Shown piece by piece: positions 34,084-44,022 of a stretch of 48,891 nucleotides of DNA; position 1 is the stretch's first letter, and every line of letters begins with the position of its first letter. The translations under genes were made by a program, and so were the position numbers. The stretch is from positions 1-48,891 of the forward strand of contig NZ_SPUM01000118.1 of the NCBI RefSeq assembly GCF_004614195.1. The letters run 5' to 3'. The DNA is from Massilia horti (GTDB lineage Bacteria > Pseudomonadota > Gammaproteobacteria > Burkholderiales > Burkholderiaceae_D). The notes below the pieces were generated by a model. It worked only from the letters and a program-made list of their open reading frames with translations, did no database searches and was not told the origin of the DNA.

Positions 34084-34329
34084 AAAGACCACTTCAAAAG
34101 AGTGGAGAGAGAGAAAAACTGAGAGGAACTATAGGTCGCTCAATTGACGTCAGTGCAAACTCTTACAATTGCTTACCGTCCTTCAAATGGGGGTTACAGC
34201 GATTTACAAATGTTGCGCCGAATTTACGGTCGGTCGTGCGCCTTGAGCGGGCCCGCCTGTTCGGGTTTATACTGCCTTTGCGCTATCTCATGCGCTGGCG
34301 GGCCGATCCTGCCGTAAATCCAGGTGAAT

Positions 34330-35754
34330 ATGGGCTCCACTTTCAAAAACTCCGCACTCGTCAGCCTTGGCGTGATTGCCGGGATTGCTATTTCCATGCA
34401 ATTTTCCGCGCTGGCGCAAAAGCCCGTCGACCAGGCCATCCCGATGGCCGAGCTGCGCCAGCTGGCCGAGGTGTACGGCGTGATCAAGTCCGACTACGTG
34501 GAGCAGGTGCCGGACAAAAAACTGCTGACCAACGCCATCTCCGGCATGGTCGCCTCGCTCGACCCGCACTCGGCCTACCTCGACCAGGCGGCCTACCGCG
34601 AGCTGCGCGAAGGCACCGAGGGCAAGTTCGTTGGCCTGGGCATCGAAATATCGCCAAGCGATGAGGGCTACATCAAGATCGTGTCCCCGATCGAAGATTC
34701 GCCGGCGCAGCGCGCCGGCATCCAGGCTGGCGACCTGATCACGCGCATTGACGCCACGCCGGTCAAGGACCTGGACATCAACGAAGCGATCAAGCGCATG
34801 CGCGGCGAGCCGCACACCAAGGTGGCGCTGACCATCCTGCGCGAGGGCTTGCCGCAGCCGCTGCAGCTGACGATCGTGCGCGAGGAGATCGTGCAAAAGA
34901 GCGTCAAGGGCAAGATCGTCGAACCCGGCTATGCCTGGGTACGCATCTCGCAGTTCCAGGAGCCGACGGTGGAAGACCTGGCCGCGCGCCTGACGGCTTT
35001 GTACCGGCAGGAACCGAACCTGAAGGGCCTGGTGCTCGACCTGCGCAACGACCCGGGCGGCCTGCTGCAAGGCGCGATCGGGGTGGCGGCGGCATTCCTG
35101 CCCAAGGGCGCCGAGGTCGTCTCGACCAACGGCCAGCTGGCCGATTCGCGGCAGCGCTTCTATGGCAAGCCCGAATATTACATGCTGCGCAGCGACGGCG
35201 ACGCGCTGGCCAATCTGCCGGCGATCTTCAAGACCGTGCCGATGGTGGTGCTGGTCAACACCGGTTCGGCTTCCGCGTCCGAGATCGTCGCCGGCGCGCT
35301 GCAGGACTACAAGCGCGCCGCGATCGTCGGCAGCCAGACCTTCGGCAAGGGCTCGGTGCAGACCATCCGCCCGCTCGGCAACGACACCGCCGTCAAGCTG
35401 ACCACCGCGCGCTACTACACCCCGGCCGGACGCTCGATCCAGGCGCGCGGCATCGTGCCCGACTTTCCAGTGGACGAAACGGCGGAAGGCGACGGCATCA
35501 ACGCGCTGCGCGTGCGCGAGGTCGACCTCGACCGCCACCTGACGAACGACCGCGACAAGGAAATGGCGGGGGCGCGCCAGGACGAGCTCGAGGAAGAGCT
35601 GCGCGCGGCCGCGATCGAGCGCGCGCGCAAGCCGCTCGAGTTCGGCGGCGCGAGCGACTTCCAGCTGGGGCAGGCGATCAACCACCTGAAGGGCACGCCG
35701 ATGCAGTTGTCCAAGCGCGCCGGCGGGTCGGTGCTGGCGCACCGCGACAATTAG
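34330..35754 (+). CDS. S41-family C-terminal processing peptidase (CtpA type)
   Basis: A periplasmic serine peptidase of about 474 residues. An N-terminal anchor (STFKNSALVSLGVIAGIAISMQFSALA) precedes a PDZ domain (about 95-175: VGLGIEISPSDEG, SPAQRAGIQAGDLI) and the tail-specific protease domain. The catalytic serine is in NTGSASASEIVAG and the lysine in SQTFGKGSVQ, the Ser/Lys dyad of the family. It trims C-termini of envelope proteins. ATG 34330 is given; a GTG at 34324 in the same frame is as likely, with AGG just before it. The direction is divergent from the Spy-like gene. Confidence 0.92.
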   Translation: MGSTFKNSALVSLGVIAGIAISMQFSALAQKPVDQAIPMAELRQLAEVYGVIKSDYVEQVPDKKLLTNAISGMVASLDPHSAYLDQAAYRELREGTEGKFVGLGIEISPSDEGYIKIVSPIEDSPAQRAGIQAGDLITRIDATPVKDLDINEAIKRMRGEPHTKVALTILREGLPQPLQLTIVREEIVQKSVKGKIVEPGYAWVRISQFQEPTVEDLAARLTALYRQEPNLKGLVLDLRNDPGGLLQGAIGVAAAFLPKGAEVVSTNGQLADSRQRFYGKPEYYMLRSDGDALANLPAIFKTVPMVVLVNTGSASASEIVAGALQDYKRAAIVGSQTFGKGSVQTIRPLGNDTAVKLTTARYYTPAGRSIQARGIVPDFPVDETAEGDGINALRVREVDLDRHLTNDRDKEMAGARQDELEEELRAAAIERARKPLEFGGASDFQLGQAINHLKGTPMQLSKRAGGSVLAHRDN

Positions 35755-35875
35755 AGCGCCCGCAGAGCCTCTCTGGATCGGTTGCTTTCAGGATAAAATT
35801 ACCCCCTTGCGCGAGACTTCACGGGAGATGGCTTCTACGTCTCGGCATGCCTGGTAATTTTCTGAAAGACCCCCG

Positions 35876-37087
35876 ATGATCTATGAAGTCCAGTTATCGC
35901 CCATTGTTCGAGGTGCGGTAGCACTGGTATTGGCATCCGGCTGCGCGGCCACCCTTGCCGCGCCAGCGTCAGACGACGGGCAGGGCGCGGCAATGGTGCG
36001 CATCCTGCACAGGGATCTGTCCCGATCCTTCGAGCTGGATAAAAAATTGCGGCTGGACCCCGAGCTGCGCGCCGCGGCCGAGAAGATGAGCGCCGATCAT
36101 CTGGCCCGCATCCAAAAGCTCCTGCCCGCGTGGCTGGAGGAAGAACGAAAGCTGCAAACCGCCAAGGGCGAGAAGCTCTCACCCAACGAACTGTACTACG
36201 CCGTCTGGGCGCGCCTGCTCAATGAACTGGCGCTTTGGCAAATCGAGCCCGGTGACACAGACTACGAGCAGGCGACACTGGCGGTGCTCAAGACATCTCC
36301 CCGGGTGTGCGAATTGGAAGGCGACGGCCGTTTCAGCGATTTTTCCAGCCGAATGATGAGGCTGCAGGCCATGCCGGCGGCGCAGCGGACGGCCGCGCTG
36401 GCGACCGAGCGCCAGTTGCTGGCCCACTGGGGGCAGGCCCGGACAACTGTCGCGCCCTGGCCCGATCCCCTGCCTCAGGACGCCGCGATGTTGCTGATCA
36501 AACGCGCTCCGGCGGACGGCCAGCAGGCCAGGCTGCCCCTTCCACCAATGCTGGCCTCGACACTGCTCGGCCAGCAGAAGGATTACGCGAGCTTGGCACC
36601 GGTGACGCGATGCGCCTTCCAACAGTGGTGGCTACAGGAAAGTCTGCGCCAGGGCGCGAAGCCGGCCGATGCGCTCAATGCCTTCCGCTATGGAACTTTG
36701 ATCACGGCGAGCGCCCGTTTCGTGGCCGCCCCCATCGCCCAGGAGCGCGAGCCCAAGCCTGGCGCGGCGACCAACACTCCTCCCTATCCGCCGCTGGCCA
36801 GGCGCTTTCTTGTCACCGGAAAGACCTATATGCGGATTCGGTTCAACGCCGAAGGAAAACCCGAACAGGCCAGCGTCGAGGCGCGCGAGATCAAGGTGGA
36901 AGGTATCCGCGGCGTGCGGCCTGTTGCCTTTGAAAGCATTTTTGACAAACTGTCCGTGGACTATGCACTGGAGGAGCGCCGCTACGACATTCCGAACGGC
37001 GCGCAAGGTGTCCGGATCCAGTTGGTGTGGAATCTGGACGAGTCAGCGAAAACGGCCGCCGCCGCGCCGAAAGGATCCGACCAATGA
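35876..37087 (+). CDS. Exported protein with TonB C-terminal-like domain
   Basis: A protein of 403 residues with an N-terminal signal-like hydrophobic stretch (about 12-29). The long middle is helical and unassigned. The C-terminal ~90 residues have the TonB-C pattern (NTPPYPPLARRFLVTGKTYM, then RIRFNAEGKPEQASVEA and FDKLSVDYALEERRY). There is no proline-rich spacer as in classic TonB, so it is unlikely to be the main energy transducer; it may bind receptor-like or cell-wall partners. Its stop overlaps the next ATG by 4 bp (ATGA). The pair forms an operon of unknown role. Confidence 0.6.
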   Translation: MIYEVQLSPIVRGAVALVLASGCAATLAAPASDDGQGAAMVRILHRDLSRSFELDKKLRLDPELRAAAEKMSADHLARIQKLLPAWLEEERKLQTAKGEKLSPNELYYAVWARLLNELALWQIEPGDTDYEQATLAVLKTSPRVCELEGDGRFSDFSSRMMRLQAMPAAQRTAALATERQLLAHWGQARTTVAPWPDPLPQDAAMLLIKRAPADGQQARLPLPPMLASTLLGQQKDYASLAPVTRCAFQQWWLQESLRQGAKPADALNAFRYGTLITASARFVAAPIAQEREPKPGAATNTPPYPPLARRFLVTGKTYMRIRFNAEGKPEQASVEAREIKVEGIRGVRPVAFESIFDKLSVDYALEERRYDIPNGAQGVRIQLVWNLDESAKTAAAAPKGSDQ

Positions 37088-38118
37088 AAATACAGCCGCA
37101 ACTTGGCCGGAAGGTCGCCCGACGCGTCCTGGCCTGGACAATCGCCATAACGCCCTTGGTCAACATGACGCCGGCCTGGGCAGAGAAGCCAGACCCGCCC
37201 ATCACCTCACAAGCCCTGTGGTCGCTCTGGTGGGGCGACTTTGACGCGCTCGAAAAACAGAATGCCGAGCTCAGGCAGCCCGGCCACATCGCCGCCGACG
37301 GCGGCTCCGAGCTGGCGGAGTTTCGGACCGGAATCGAGCGCATCCTCGATTCCAAACTTCCGCACAGCGAGCCCTACCTGCGCGAGCTGGAGGCGCTGAC
37401 CCTGCAATGGGCTACCGAGCATCCGAAATCGGCGCTGGCGCACATCCTGCACGCCCAGGCGCTGCTGAAGCATGCGTGGTCCTATCGCGGCAACGGCTAC
37501 GCCAAGGAAGTGCCGCCAGAGGCCTGGAACGATTTTCTCAGCTATTCGCGCCGCGCGGTCGACTACCTGAAGGCACACGCGGACGTCGCCCTGACCGACA
37601 GTTATGCCCATTCCACGCTGCTGCAGATTGGAATGGGCTTGGGCTGGAATGCCAGGCAACTGGAAGCGATCGCGCAGGATGGCTTAAAGCGCAATCCGCA
37701 GGACATCTCGCTTTACTTCGACATCGTGACCTCGCTGCTACCGAAGTGGGGCGGCGATGTCAAAACCCTGGACAAATATATTCGCCAGGTCGCGCAGCAG
37801 ACGCAGGCGGACTTGGGCACAGGCATGTATGCGCGGCTGTATTCTTCCGCCGCCGAACAACAGTTTGGCCACGCGCTGTTCGAGGACAGCCGCGCCGACT
37901 GGCCCACGATGAAGAAAAGCTGGGAAGACTTTCTGTCCCGTTACCCGGAAAGCCCGGAGCGCCGCAATCGCTACGCGTACATGGCATGCCTGGCCAAGGA
38001 CAAAGCCACGCTGATTGCGCAGCTTGAACAGCTCGGCCCCAAGATCGACGCCTCGCAGTGGGGTCCTAACCCGGAGCGCAGCCTGGAAAGTTGCCAGCGC
38101 TTGGCCAAGCAATTATGA
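37084..38118 (+). CDS. Exported DUF4034-like helical-repeat protein
   Basis: A protein of 344 residues with a signal peptide (to about residue 35, ...MTPAWAE). The remainder is TPR-like helical text: HPKSALAHILHAQALLKHAW, YRGNGYAKEVPPEAW, NPQDISLYFDIVTSLLPKWGG. This spacing, with the AW-x-RG-x-GYA segment, is what I associate with DUF4034 proteins. It starts inside the stop of the TonB-C-domain gene (ATGA overlap), which suggests the two proteins work together in the periplasm. No catalytic motif is visible. Confidence 0.6.
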   Translation: MKIQPQLGRKVARRVLAWTIAITPLVNMTPAWAEKPDPPITSQALWSLWWGDFDALEKQNAELRQPGHIAADGGSELAEFRTGIERILDSKLPHSEPYLRELEALTLQWATEHPKSALAHILHAQALLKHAWSYRGNGYAKEVPPEAWNDFLSYSRRAVDYLKAHADVALTDSYAHSTLLQIGMGLGWNARQLEAIAQDGLKRNPQDISLYFDIVTSLLPKWGGDVKTLDKYIRQVAQQTQADLGTGMYARLYSSAAEQQFGHALFEDSRADWPTMKKSWEDFLSRYPESPERRNRYAYMACLAKDKATLIAQLEQLGPKIDASQWGPNPERSLESCQRLAKQL

Positions 38119-38228
38119 CGGCAGGCGGGTGAATCGCCGCCGGCCGCCAATGCCACATCGGACTGGGCCCGAAATATGTGTAGAATCGGGTCCACCTTCC
38201 TCGCCCTTCTTGCGAAAGCCCGACCATC

Positions 38229-39350
38229 ATGAAAGCTGTCGTCATCAGCGGCACCGGCCTGTTCACCCCGCCCTACTCGATCTCCAATGACGAACTGGTG
38301 CTGGCGTTCAACGCCTACGCCGAGCGCTTCAATGCCGAGCATGCCGACGCAATTGCGGCCGGCACGGTGGCGGCGATCGAACCGTCGAGCAGCGGGTTCA
38401 TCGAGAAGGCCTCCGGCATCAAGTCGCGCTACGTGATGGAAAAGTCGGGCATCCTCGATCCGGCGCGCATGACGCCGCGCATCGCCGAGCGCGGCGACGA
38501 CGAACCGTCGCTGCAAGCCGAGATGTGCGTAGCCGCCGCGCGTGAGGCTTTGGCGCGCGCGGGGCGCCTACCGGCCGACATCGACATGGTGCTGGTCGCC
38601 TGCAGCAACATGCAGCGCCCCTATCCGGCGATGGCGGTCGAGGTGCAGGAGCTGCTCGGCATCGAAGGCTACGGCTTCGACATGAACGTGGCCTGCTCGT
38701 CGGCCACCTTCGGCATCCAGACCGCGGCCGCGGCGGTGCAGGCCGGACAGGCGCGCGCGGTCCTGGTGCTCAATCCCGAGATCACCAGCGGGCACCTGAA
38801 CTTCCGCGACCGCGACAGCCACTTCATCTTCGGCGATGCGTGCACCGCGCTGGTGGTTGAGGCGGCCGAGACGGCGCGCGGTGCGCACCAGTTCGAGATC
38901 GTCGAATCGAAGCTCAAGACCAAGTTCTCCAACAATATCCGCAACAACTTCGGCTTTATGAACCGCTTTGACGAAGCGGGCATCGGCCAGCCGGACAAGC
39001 TGTTCCGCCAGCAGGGCCGCAAGGTGTTCAAGGAAGTGTGCCCGATGGCGGCCGAGATGATCCGCGACACGGTGACGGCGGCGGGACTGGAAGTGGGCCA
39101 GGTGTCGCGCTACTGGCTGCATCAGGCGAACCTGAACATGAACCTGCTGATCGCCCGCACGCTGCTGGGGCGTGACGCGGCGCCGGAAGAGGCACCGGTG
39201 ATTCTGGATACCTACGCTAACACGTCCTCGGCTGGGTCGATCATCGCCTTCCATAAGTACCAGGACGATTTGCCGCAGGGCGCGCTGGGGGTGATCTGCT
39301 CGTTTGGTGCGGGGTATTCGATCGGGTGCGTGGTGGTGCGCAAGAAGTAA
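38229..39350 (+). CDS. Beta-ketoacyl-ACP synthase III-like enzyme
   Basis: A thiolase-fold condensing enzyme of 373 residues. The catalytic triad is intact: C156 in NVACSSAT, H298 in WLHQANLNMN and N331 in TYANTSSAGS. Such enzymes join an acyl starter to malonyl-ACP and begin fatty acid or special lipid synthesis. It is longer than FabH of E. coli (317 residues), with an insert near residues 28-90, and stands alone, not in a fab cluster, so it is probably a second KAS III with a different starter or product. Confidence 0.88.
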   Translation: MKAVVISGTGLFTPPYSISNDELVLAFNAYAERFNAEHADAIAAGTVAAIEPSSSGFIEKASGIKSRYVMEKSGILDPARMTPRIAERGDDEPSLQAEMCVAAAREALARAGRLPADIDMVLVACSNMQRPYPAMAVEVQELLGIEGYGFDMNVACSSATFGIQTAAAAVQAGQARAVLVLNPEITSGHLNFRDRDSHFIFGDACTALVVEAAETARGAHQFEIVESKLKTKFSNNIRNNFGFMNRFDEAGIGQPDKLFRQQGRKVFKEVCPMAAEMIRDTVTAAGLEVGQVSRYWLHQANLNMNLLIARTLLGRDAAPEEAPVILDTYANTSSAGSIIAFHKYQDDLPQGALGVICSFGAGYSIGCVVVRKK

Positions 39351-39358
39351 CCGGGGGT

Positions 39359-39396
39359 GCGTAGGGTGGGCGGCTGTGCCGCCCACGCGTTCAAAC
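39359..39396. repeat. REP-like palindrome, copy 2
   Basis: GCGTAGGGTGGGCGG-CTGTG-CCGCCCACGCGTTCAAAC, a hairpin with stem GTGGGCGG/CCGCCCAC directly after the KAS III-like gene. Copy 6 (39746-39782) is its inverse, so the two flank the whole 39.4-39.8 kb stretch. Confidence 0.65.
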
Positions 39397-39432
39397 AGAG
39401 CGTGAATCTACGAACCAGCGACCCTACTACCG

Positions 39433-39500
39433 TCACAACCGCGCCGCCAAATCGTCTCCTTCGCGGATCGCACGCATCGCATCCAGCTCCGCCGACAGGA
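39433..39500 (-). pseudogene. Orphan 3' end of a second fadH-like gene
   Basis: The minus strand encodes LSAELDAMRAIREGDDLAARL followed by a stop, which aligns with the last residues of the neighbouring reductase ([21 protein letters not shown]). Only this tail remains, some 360 bp downstream of the intact gene and in the same orientation. It is a relic of a duplicated copy or of recombination between repeats. Confidence 0.75.
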
Positions 39501-39501
39501 G

Positions 39502-39536
39502 GCGTAGGGTGCGCACCTGTGCGCACGCGGTCAACG
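39502..39536. repeat. REP-like palindrome, copy 3
   Basis: GCGTAGGGTGCGCACCTGTG followed by CGCACGCGG; a hairpin of GTGCGCAC-type arms. Copy 4 (39577-39608) is its inverse 40 bp away. Confidence 0.65.
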
Positions 39537-39576
39537 CATACTGACTTGCGGCCGCAGCTCCACTACGCTACCTTCG

Positions 39577-39608
39577 CGAACCGCGTGCGCACAGGTGCGC
39601 ACCCTACG
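39577..39608. repeat. REP-like palindrome, copy 4
   Basis: GAACCGCGTGCGCACAGGTG followed by CGCACCCTACG, the inverse of copy 3, making an inverted pair as in REPIN structures. Confidence 0.65.
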
Positions 39609-39641
39609 ATACCCAATCAACGGATGCGGGCGTAAAACGGA

Positions 39642-39698
39642 GGCGTAGGGCGGGGGGCTCGTTCGTCGGGCATTTAGCCCGACTCACCCCACGCGTCC
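39642..39698. repeat. REP-like palindrome, copy 5 (diverged)
   Basis: It begins GGCGTAGGGCGGGG and ends CACCCCACGCGTCC, with an inner hairpin GTCGGGC/GCCCGAC around ATTTA. The outer ends match the other copies; the centre differs. Confidence 0.45.
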
Positions 39699-39745
39699 AG
39701 CCGGCGCTAGCACCGCCGCTACGCGTTCGGTTGATTCACGCACTG

Positions 39746-39782
39746 TTTGAACGCGTGGGCGGGAGACCCGCCCACCCTACGG
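39746..39782. repeat. REP-like palindrome, copy 6
   Basis: TTTGAACGCGTGGGCGGG-AGA-CCCGCCCACCCTACG, stem of 9 bp (GTGGGCGGG/CCCGCCCAC) just after the stop codon of fadH. Inverse of copy 2. It may also serve as a transcript-end or RNA-stability element. Confidence 0.65.
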
Positions 39783-39795
39783 TCACGCGGCCGTA

Positions 39796-41865
<2,070 letters not shown>

Positions 41866-41886
41866 CTAAAACGGGAGCGCCGATCG

Positions 41887-41925
41887 CGCGTAGGGTGCGC
41901 ACCCTGTGCGCACGCGGTTCGCGAA
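41887..41925. repeat. REP-like palindrome, copy 7
   Basis: GCGTAGGGTGCGCACCCTGTG followed by CGCACGCGG, between the fadH start and the 42005 gene; same type as copy 3. It forms an inverted pair with copy 8. Confidence 0.65.
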
Positions 41926-41965
41926 CGTAGCGTAACGAAGCGGCAGCCGCAAGTCAGCACACGAT

Positions 41966-41999
41966 GACCGGTGCGCAGTGCGCACCCTACGGTAAGCCG
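41966..41999. repeat. REP-like palindrome, copy 8
   Basis: GACCGGTGCGCAGTGCGCAC followed by CCTACGGTAAGCC, inverse orientation to copy 7. The trailing GGTAAGCC is shared with copy 1. Confidence 0.65.
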
Positions 42000-42004
42000 T
42001 GCGA

Positions 42005-42460
42005 TCAGACCAAATGGCTTTCGCGATCGCGCAGTTCGGCGAACTGTTCCAGGCTGCCGATCCGCACTGTCACCGGATTCAGGCTGGCGTTCGGCGACAT
42101 GGAGCGCCAGGCGAACTGCCATTCCTGTTCCTGCGCCTGTTCGCCGCTCTTGGTAAACGCGCTGCCCAGGCGCGAACGCACGCCGTATTCGACGGGGCCG
42201 TCGATGCCGGCCCAGTTGGGCAGGCTGCGCTGCACCGCACGGTGCAGGCGTTCGCCGAACTCCTCGGTGTTATGGATCACAAGGCAGCAGTCCGCGGGCG
42301 CGAGCACGTCGAACAGCTTCTTGTCCCACACTTTGGAAAACGACACGGTCAGGAAGCTGCCTGACGGGATCAGCCGGAACTGGCCGGTCTTGAGCGCTTG
42401 CTCCAGCTCTGAGCACGGCCCGTAGCGGTGCAAGGTAGGGGGGCGTTGGTAGTCTTGCAT
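42005..42460 (-). CDS. Conserved-looking hypothetical protein
   Basis: A protein of 151 residues, soluble, with no signal peptide or membrane helix. The sequence alternates short beta-like and helical stretches (LHRYGPCSELEQALKTGQFR; VSFSKVWDKKLF; CCLVIHNTEEFGERLHRAVQ; EQEWQFAWRSMSP). I do not recognise a family. The coding frame is well defined with an ATG, and it follows the DUF2721 gene by 43 bp on the same strand, so the two may be co-transcribed. Confidence 0.6.
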   Translation of the reverse strand: MQDYQRPPTLHRYGPCSELEQALKTGQFRLIPSGSFLTVSFSKVWDKKLFDVLAPADCCLVIHNTEEFGERLHRAVQRSLPNWAGIDGPVEYGVRSRLGSAFTKSGEQAQEQEWQFAWRSMSPNASLNPVTVRIGSLEQFAELRDRESHLV

Positions 42461-42503
42461 GGATAAACTCTATTCGGTAAAGGGACGCCCTCGGTCGGCA
42501 GCT

Positions 42504-42950
42504 TCAGCGCGGCTCCTGGATCAGGACCGCCTCGTGCATGCGCATGTAGCGGAACGAGACGAAGACTTCGCGCAGCAGGAACATGAAACTGCAGATCAGG
42601 GCAGCCATCGCGATCACGAACATGACGGCGATGCATCTGTCCACGGGAAGGTCGGTGGTGTCGCCAAGGAACAGCAAGGCGATCACCAGGCAAATCAGAA
42701 GGCCAGTCGCGGTGCTCGCCGTGATCGCGTAATTGATCAGCTGCCAGCGCTGGTACAGCACTTCAAGTTCCTCCTCATCCGCGCGATCGCGGCCGGAGCG
42801 CAGGCGGTCCTTGAGCTCGCGGGTGCGGTCGATGATGCGCGCCAGGCGGTTCATCAGCACGGTCAGCTTGGTGGCCACGCCAGTCAGCAGGAACACGGGG
42901 GCGATCGAAAGCTGGATGATGTGGCCGATGTCGCTGATCTGGATATTCAT
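42504..42950 (-). CDS. DUF2721 membrane protein
   Basis: A protein of 148 residues with three hydrophobic helices (about 9-30, 78-97, 108-130) and a charged, helical cytoplasmic loop between the first and second (MNRLARIIDRTRELKDRLRS). This pattern, with the R-I-x-D-R-x-R-x-L stretch after helix 1, is that of DUF2721 proteins. The function is unknown. It reads in the same direction as the 42005 gene. Confidence 0.8.
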   Translation of the reverse strand: MNIQISDIGHIIQLSIAPVFLLTGVATKLTVLMNRLARIIDRTRELKDRLRSGRDRADEEELEVLYQRWQLINYAITASTATGLLICLVIALLFLGDTTDLPVDRCIAVMFVIAMAALICSFMFLLREVFVSFRYMRMHEAVLIQEPR

Positions 42951-43013
42951 GGATGTGGATGTGTTGTCGTCGTTGTCACGCCTCTAGTTTATCAGGCCGC
43001 CTTGCTGTCGCGT

Positions 43014-43970
43014 CTAGTCGAACCGGCGGCGCCGCTTGAACTGCTCGGTGGCGCCGACCAGTGCGCGCGCGATGCCCATCTCCAGCGCACCGTGGCCGGC
43101 GTCGGCGATCATGCGCATTTGCGCGCCGGGCCAGGCGCGGTGCAGGCGCCACGCCGCCAGCGGTGGACAGATCACGTCGTAGCGGCCCTGGATGATCACG
43201 GCCGGCAGGTGCGCGATGCGGCCGACGTCGCGGATCAGCTGGTCGTCCTCGAGGAAGCCGAGGTTGGCCATATAGTGCGATTCGAGGCGGCCGACGCCCA
43301 GGTCGAGCGTGTCGGACGAGGTTTCTTCTTCCTGCGGCAGCAGGAACACGCGCCGGCCCTCGAACCGGCTCCAGGCGCGCGCCGCGGGCCAGTACAGGTT
43401 GGGGTCGTCGCACAGCAGGCGCCGCGTGTACGCGCGCAGCAGGTCGCCGCGTTCCTCGACCGGGATCGGCGCCACGAACTCTTCGTACAGCTCGGGATAA
43501 AACCACTGCACGCCGTGCAGGAACCAGTCGATTTCGGCCGCGGTGCACAGGAAGATCCCGCGCAGCACGAAGCCCAGGCAGTGCTCGGGGTGCGCTTGCC
43601 CGTAGGCCAGCGCCAGCGTCGAGCCCCACGAGCCGCCGAACACCAGCCATTGCCGGATGCCGAACATCTCGCGCAGGCGCTCGATATCCTGGATCAGCAG
43701 CTGGGTCGTGTTGTTGCGCCACTCGCCCAGCGGCGTCGACTTGCCGGCGCCGCGCTGGTCGAACAAGATCACCCGGTAGGCATGCGGGTCGAAGAAGCGC
43801 CGGTGCTGCGGCGACAGGCCGGCGCCGGGGCCGCCGTGCAGGAACAGCACCGGGATGCCGTCCGGGTTGCCGACCTCTTCCCAGTAAATCGTGTGCAGCT
43901 CGTCGACGGCAAGCATGCCCGAGCGTACGGGCAGGATCGGCGGAAACAGCGATGGCGGCGTGACGGGCAT
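43014..43970 (-). CDS. pip: Prolyl aminopeptidase (proline iminopeptidase)
   Basis: An alpha/beta-hydrolase of the S33 family, 318 residues. The HGGPGAG oxyanion loop, the nucleophile in FGGSWGSTLALAY, the acid in IQGRYDVICPP and the histidine in ADAGHGALE form the complete catalytic set, and FDQRGAGKSTP and NNTTQLLIQDIE are typical of Pip. It removes N-terminal proline from peptides in the cytoplasm. ATG 43970 is preferred over the TTG at 43985, since it has GAGAG before it. Confidence 0.92.
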   Translation of the reverse strand: MPVTPPSLFPPILPVRSGMLAVDELHTIYWEEVGNPDGIPVLFLHGGPGAGLSPQHRRFFDPHAYRVILFDQRGAGKSTPLGEWRNNTTQLLIQDIERLREMFGIRQWLVFGGSWGSTLALAYGQAHPEHCLGFVLRGIFLCTAAEIDWFLHGVQWFYPELYEEFVAPIPVEERGDLLRAYTRRLLCDDPNLYWPAARAWSRFEGRRVFLLPQEEETSSDTLDLGVGRLESHYMANLGFLEDDQLIRDVGRIAHLPAVIIQGRYDVICPPLAAWRLHRAWPGAQMRMIADAGHGALEMGIARALVGATEQFKRRRRFD

Positions 43971-44022
43971 GTGGCGCTCTCTCAAGTTGCTTGAGCCGAT
44001 TGTAGCCTACTGCCCGGTTCAA

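Noticed and set aside
39433..39500. Small independent gene at the fadH-like tail
   Set aside because: It has no start codon context and matches only the last ~21 codons of fadH.
43981..43995. Small hairpin CTCAAG-TTG-CTTGAG between the deaminase and pip genes
   Set aside because: The stem is only 6 bp with no T-run and overlaps a possible TTG start; too weak to call.
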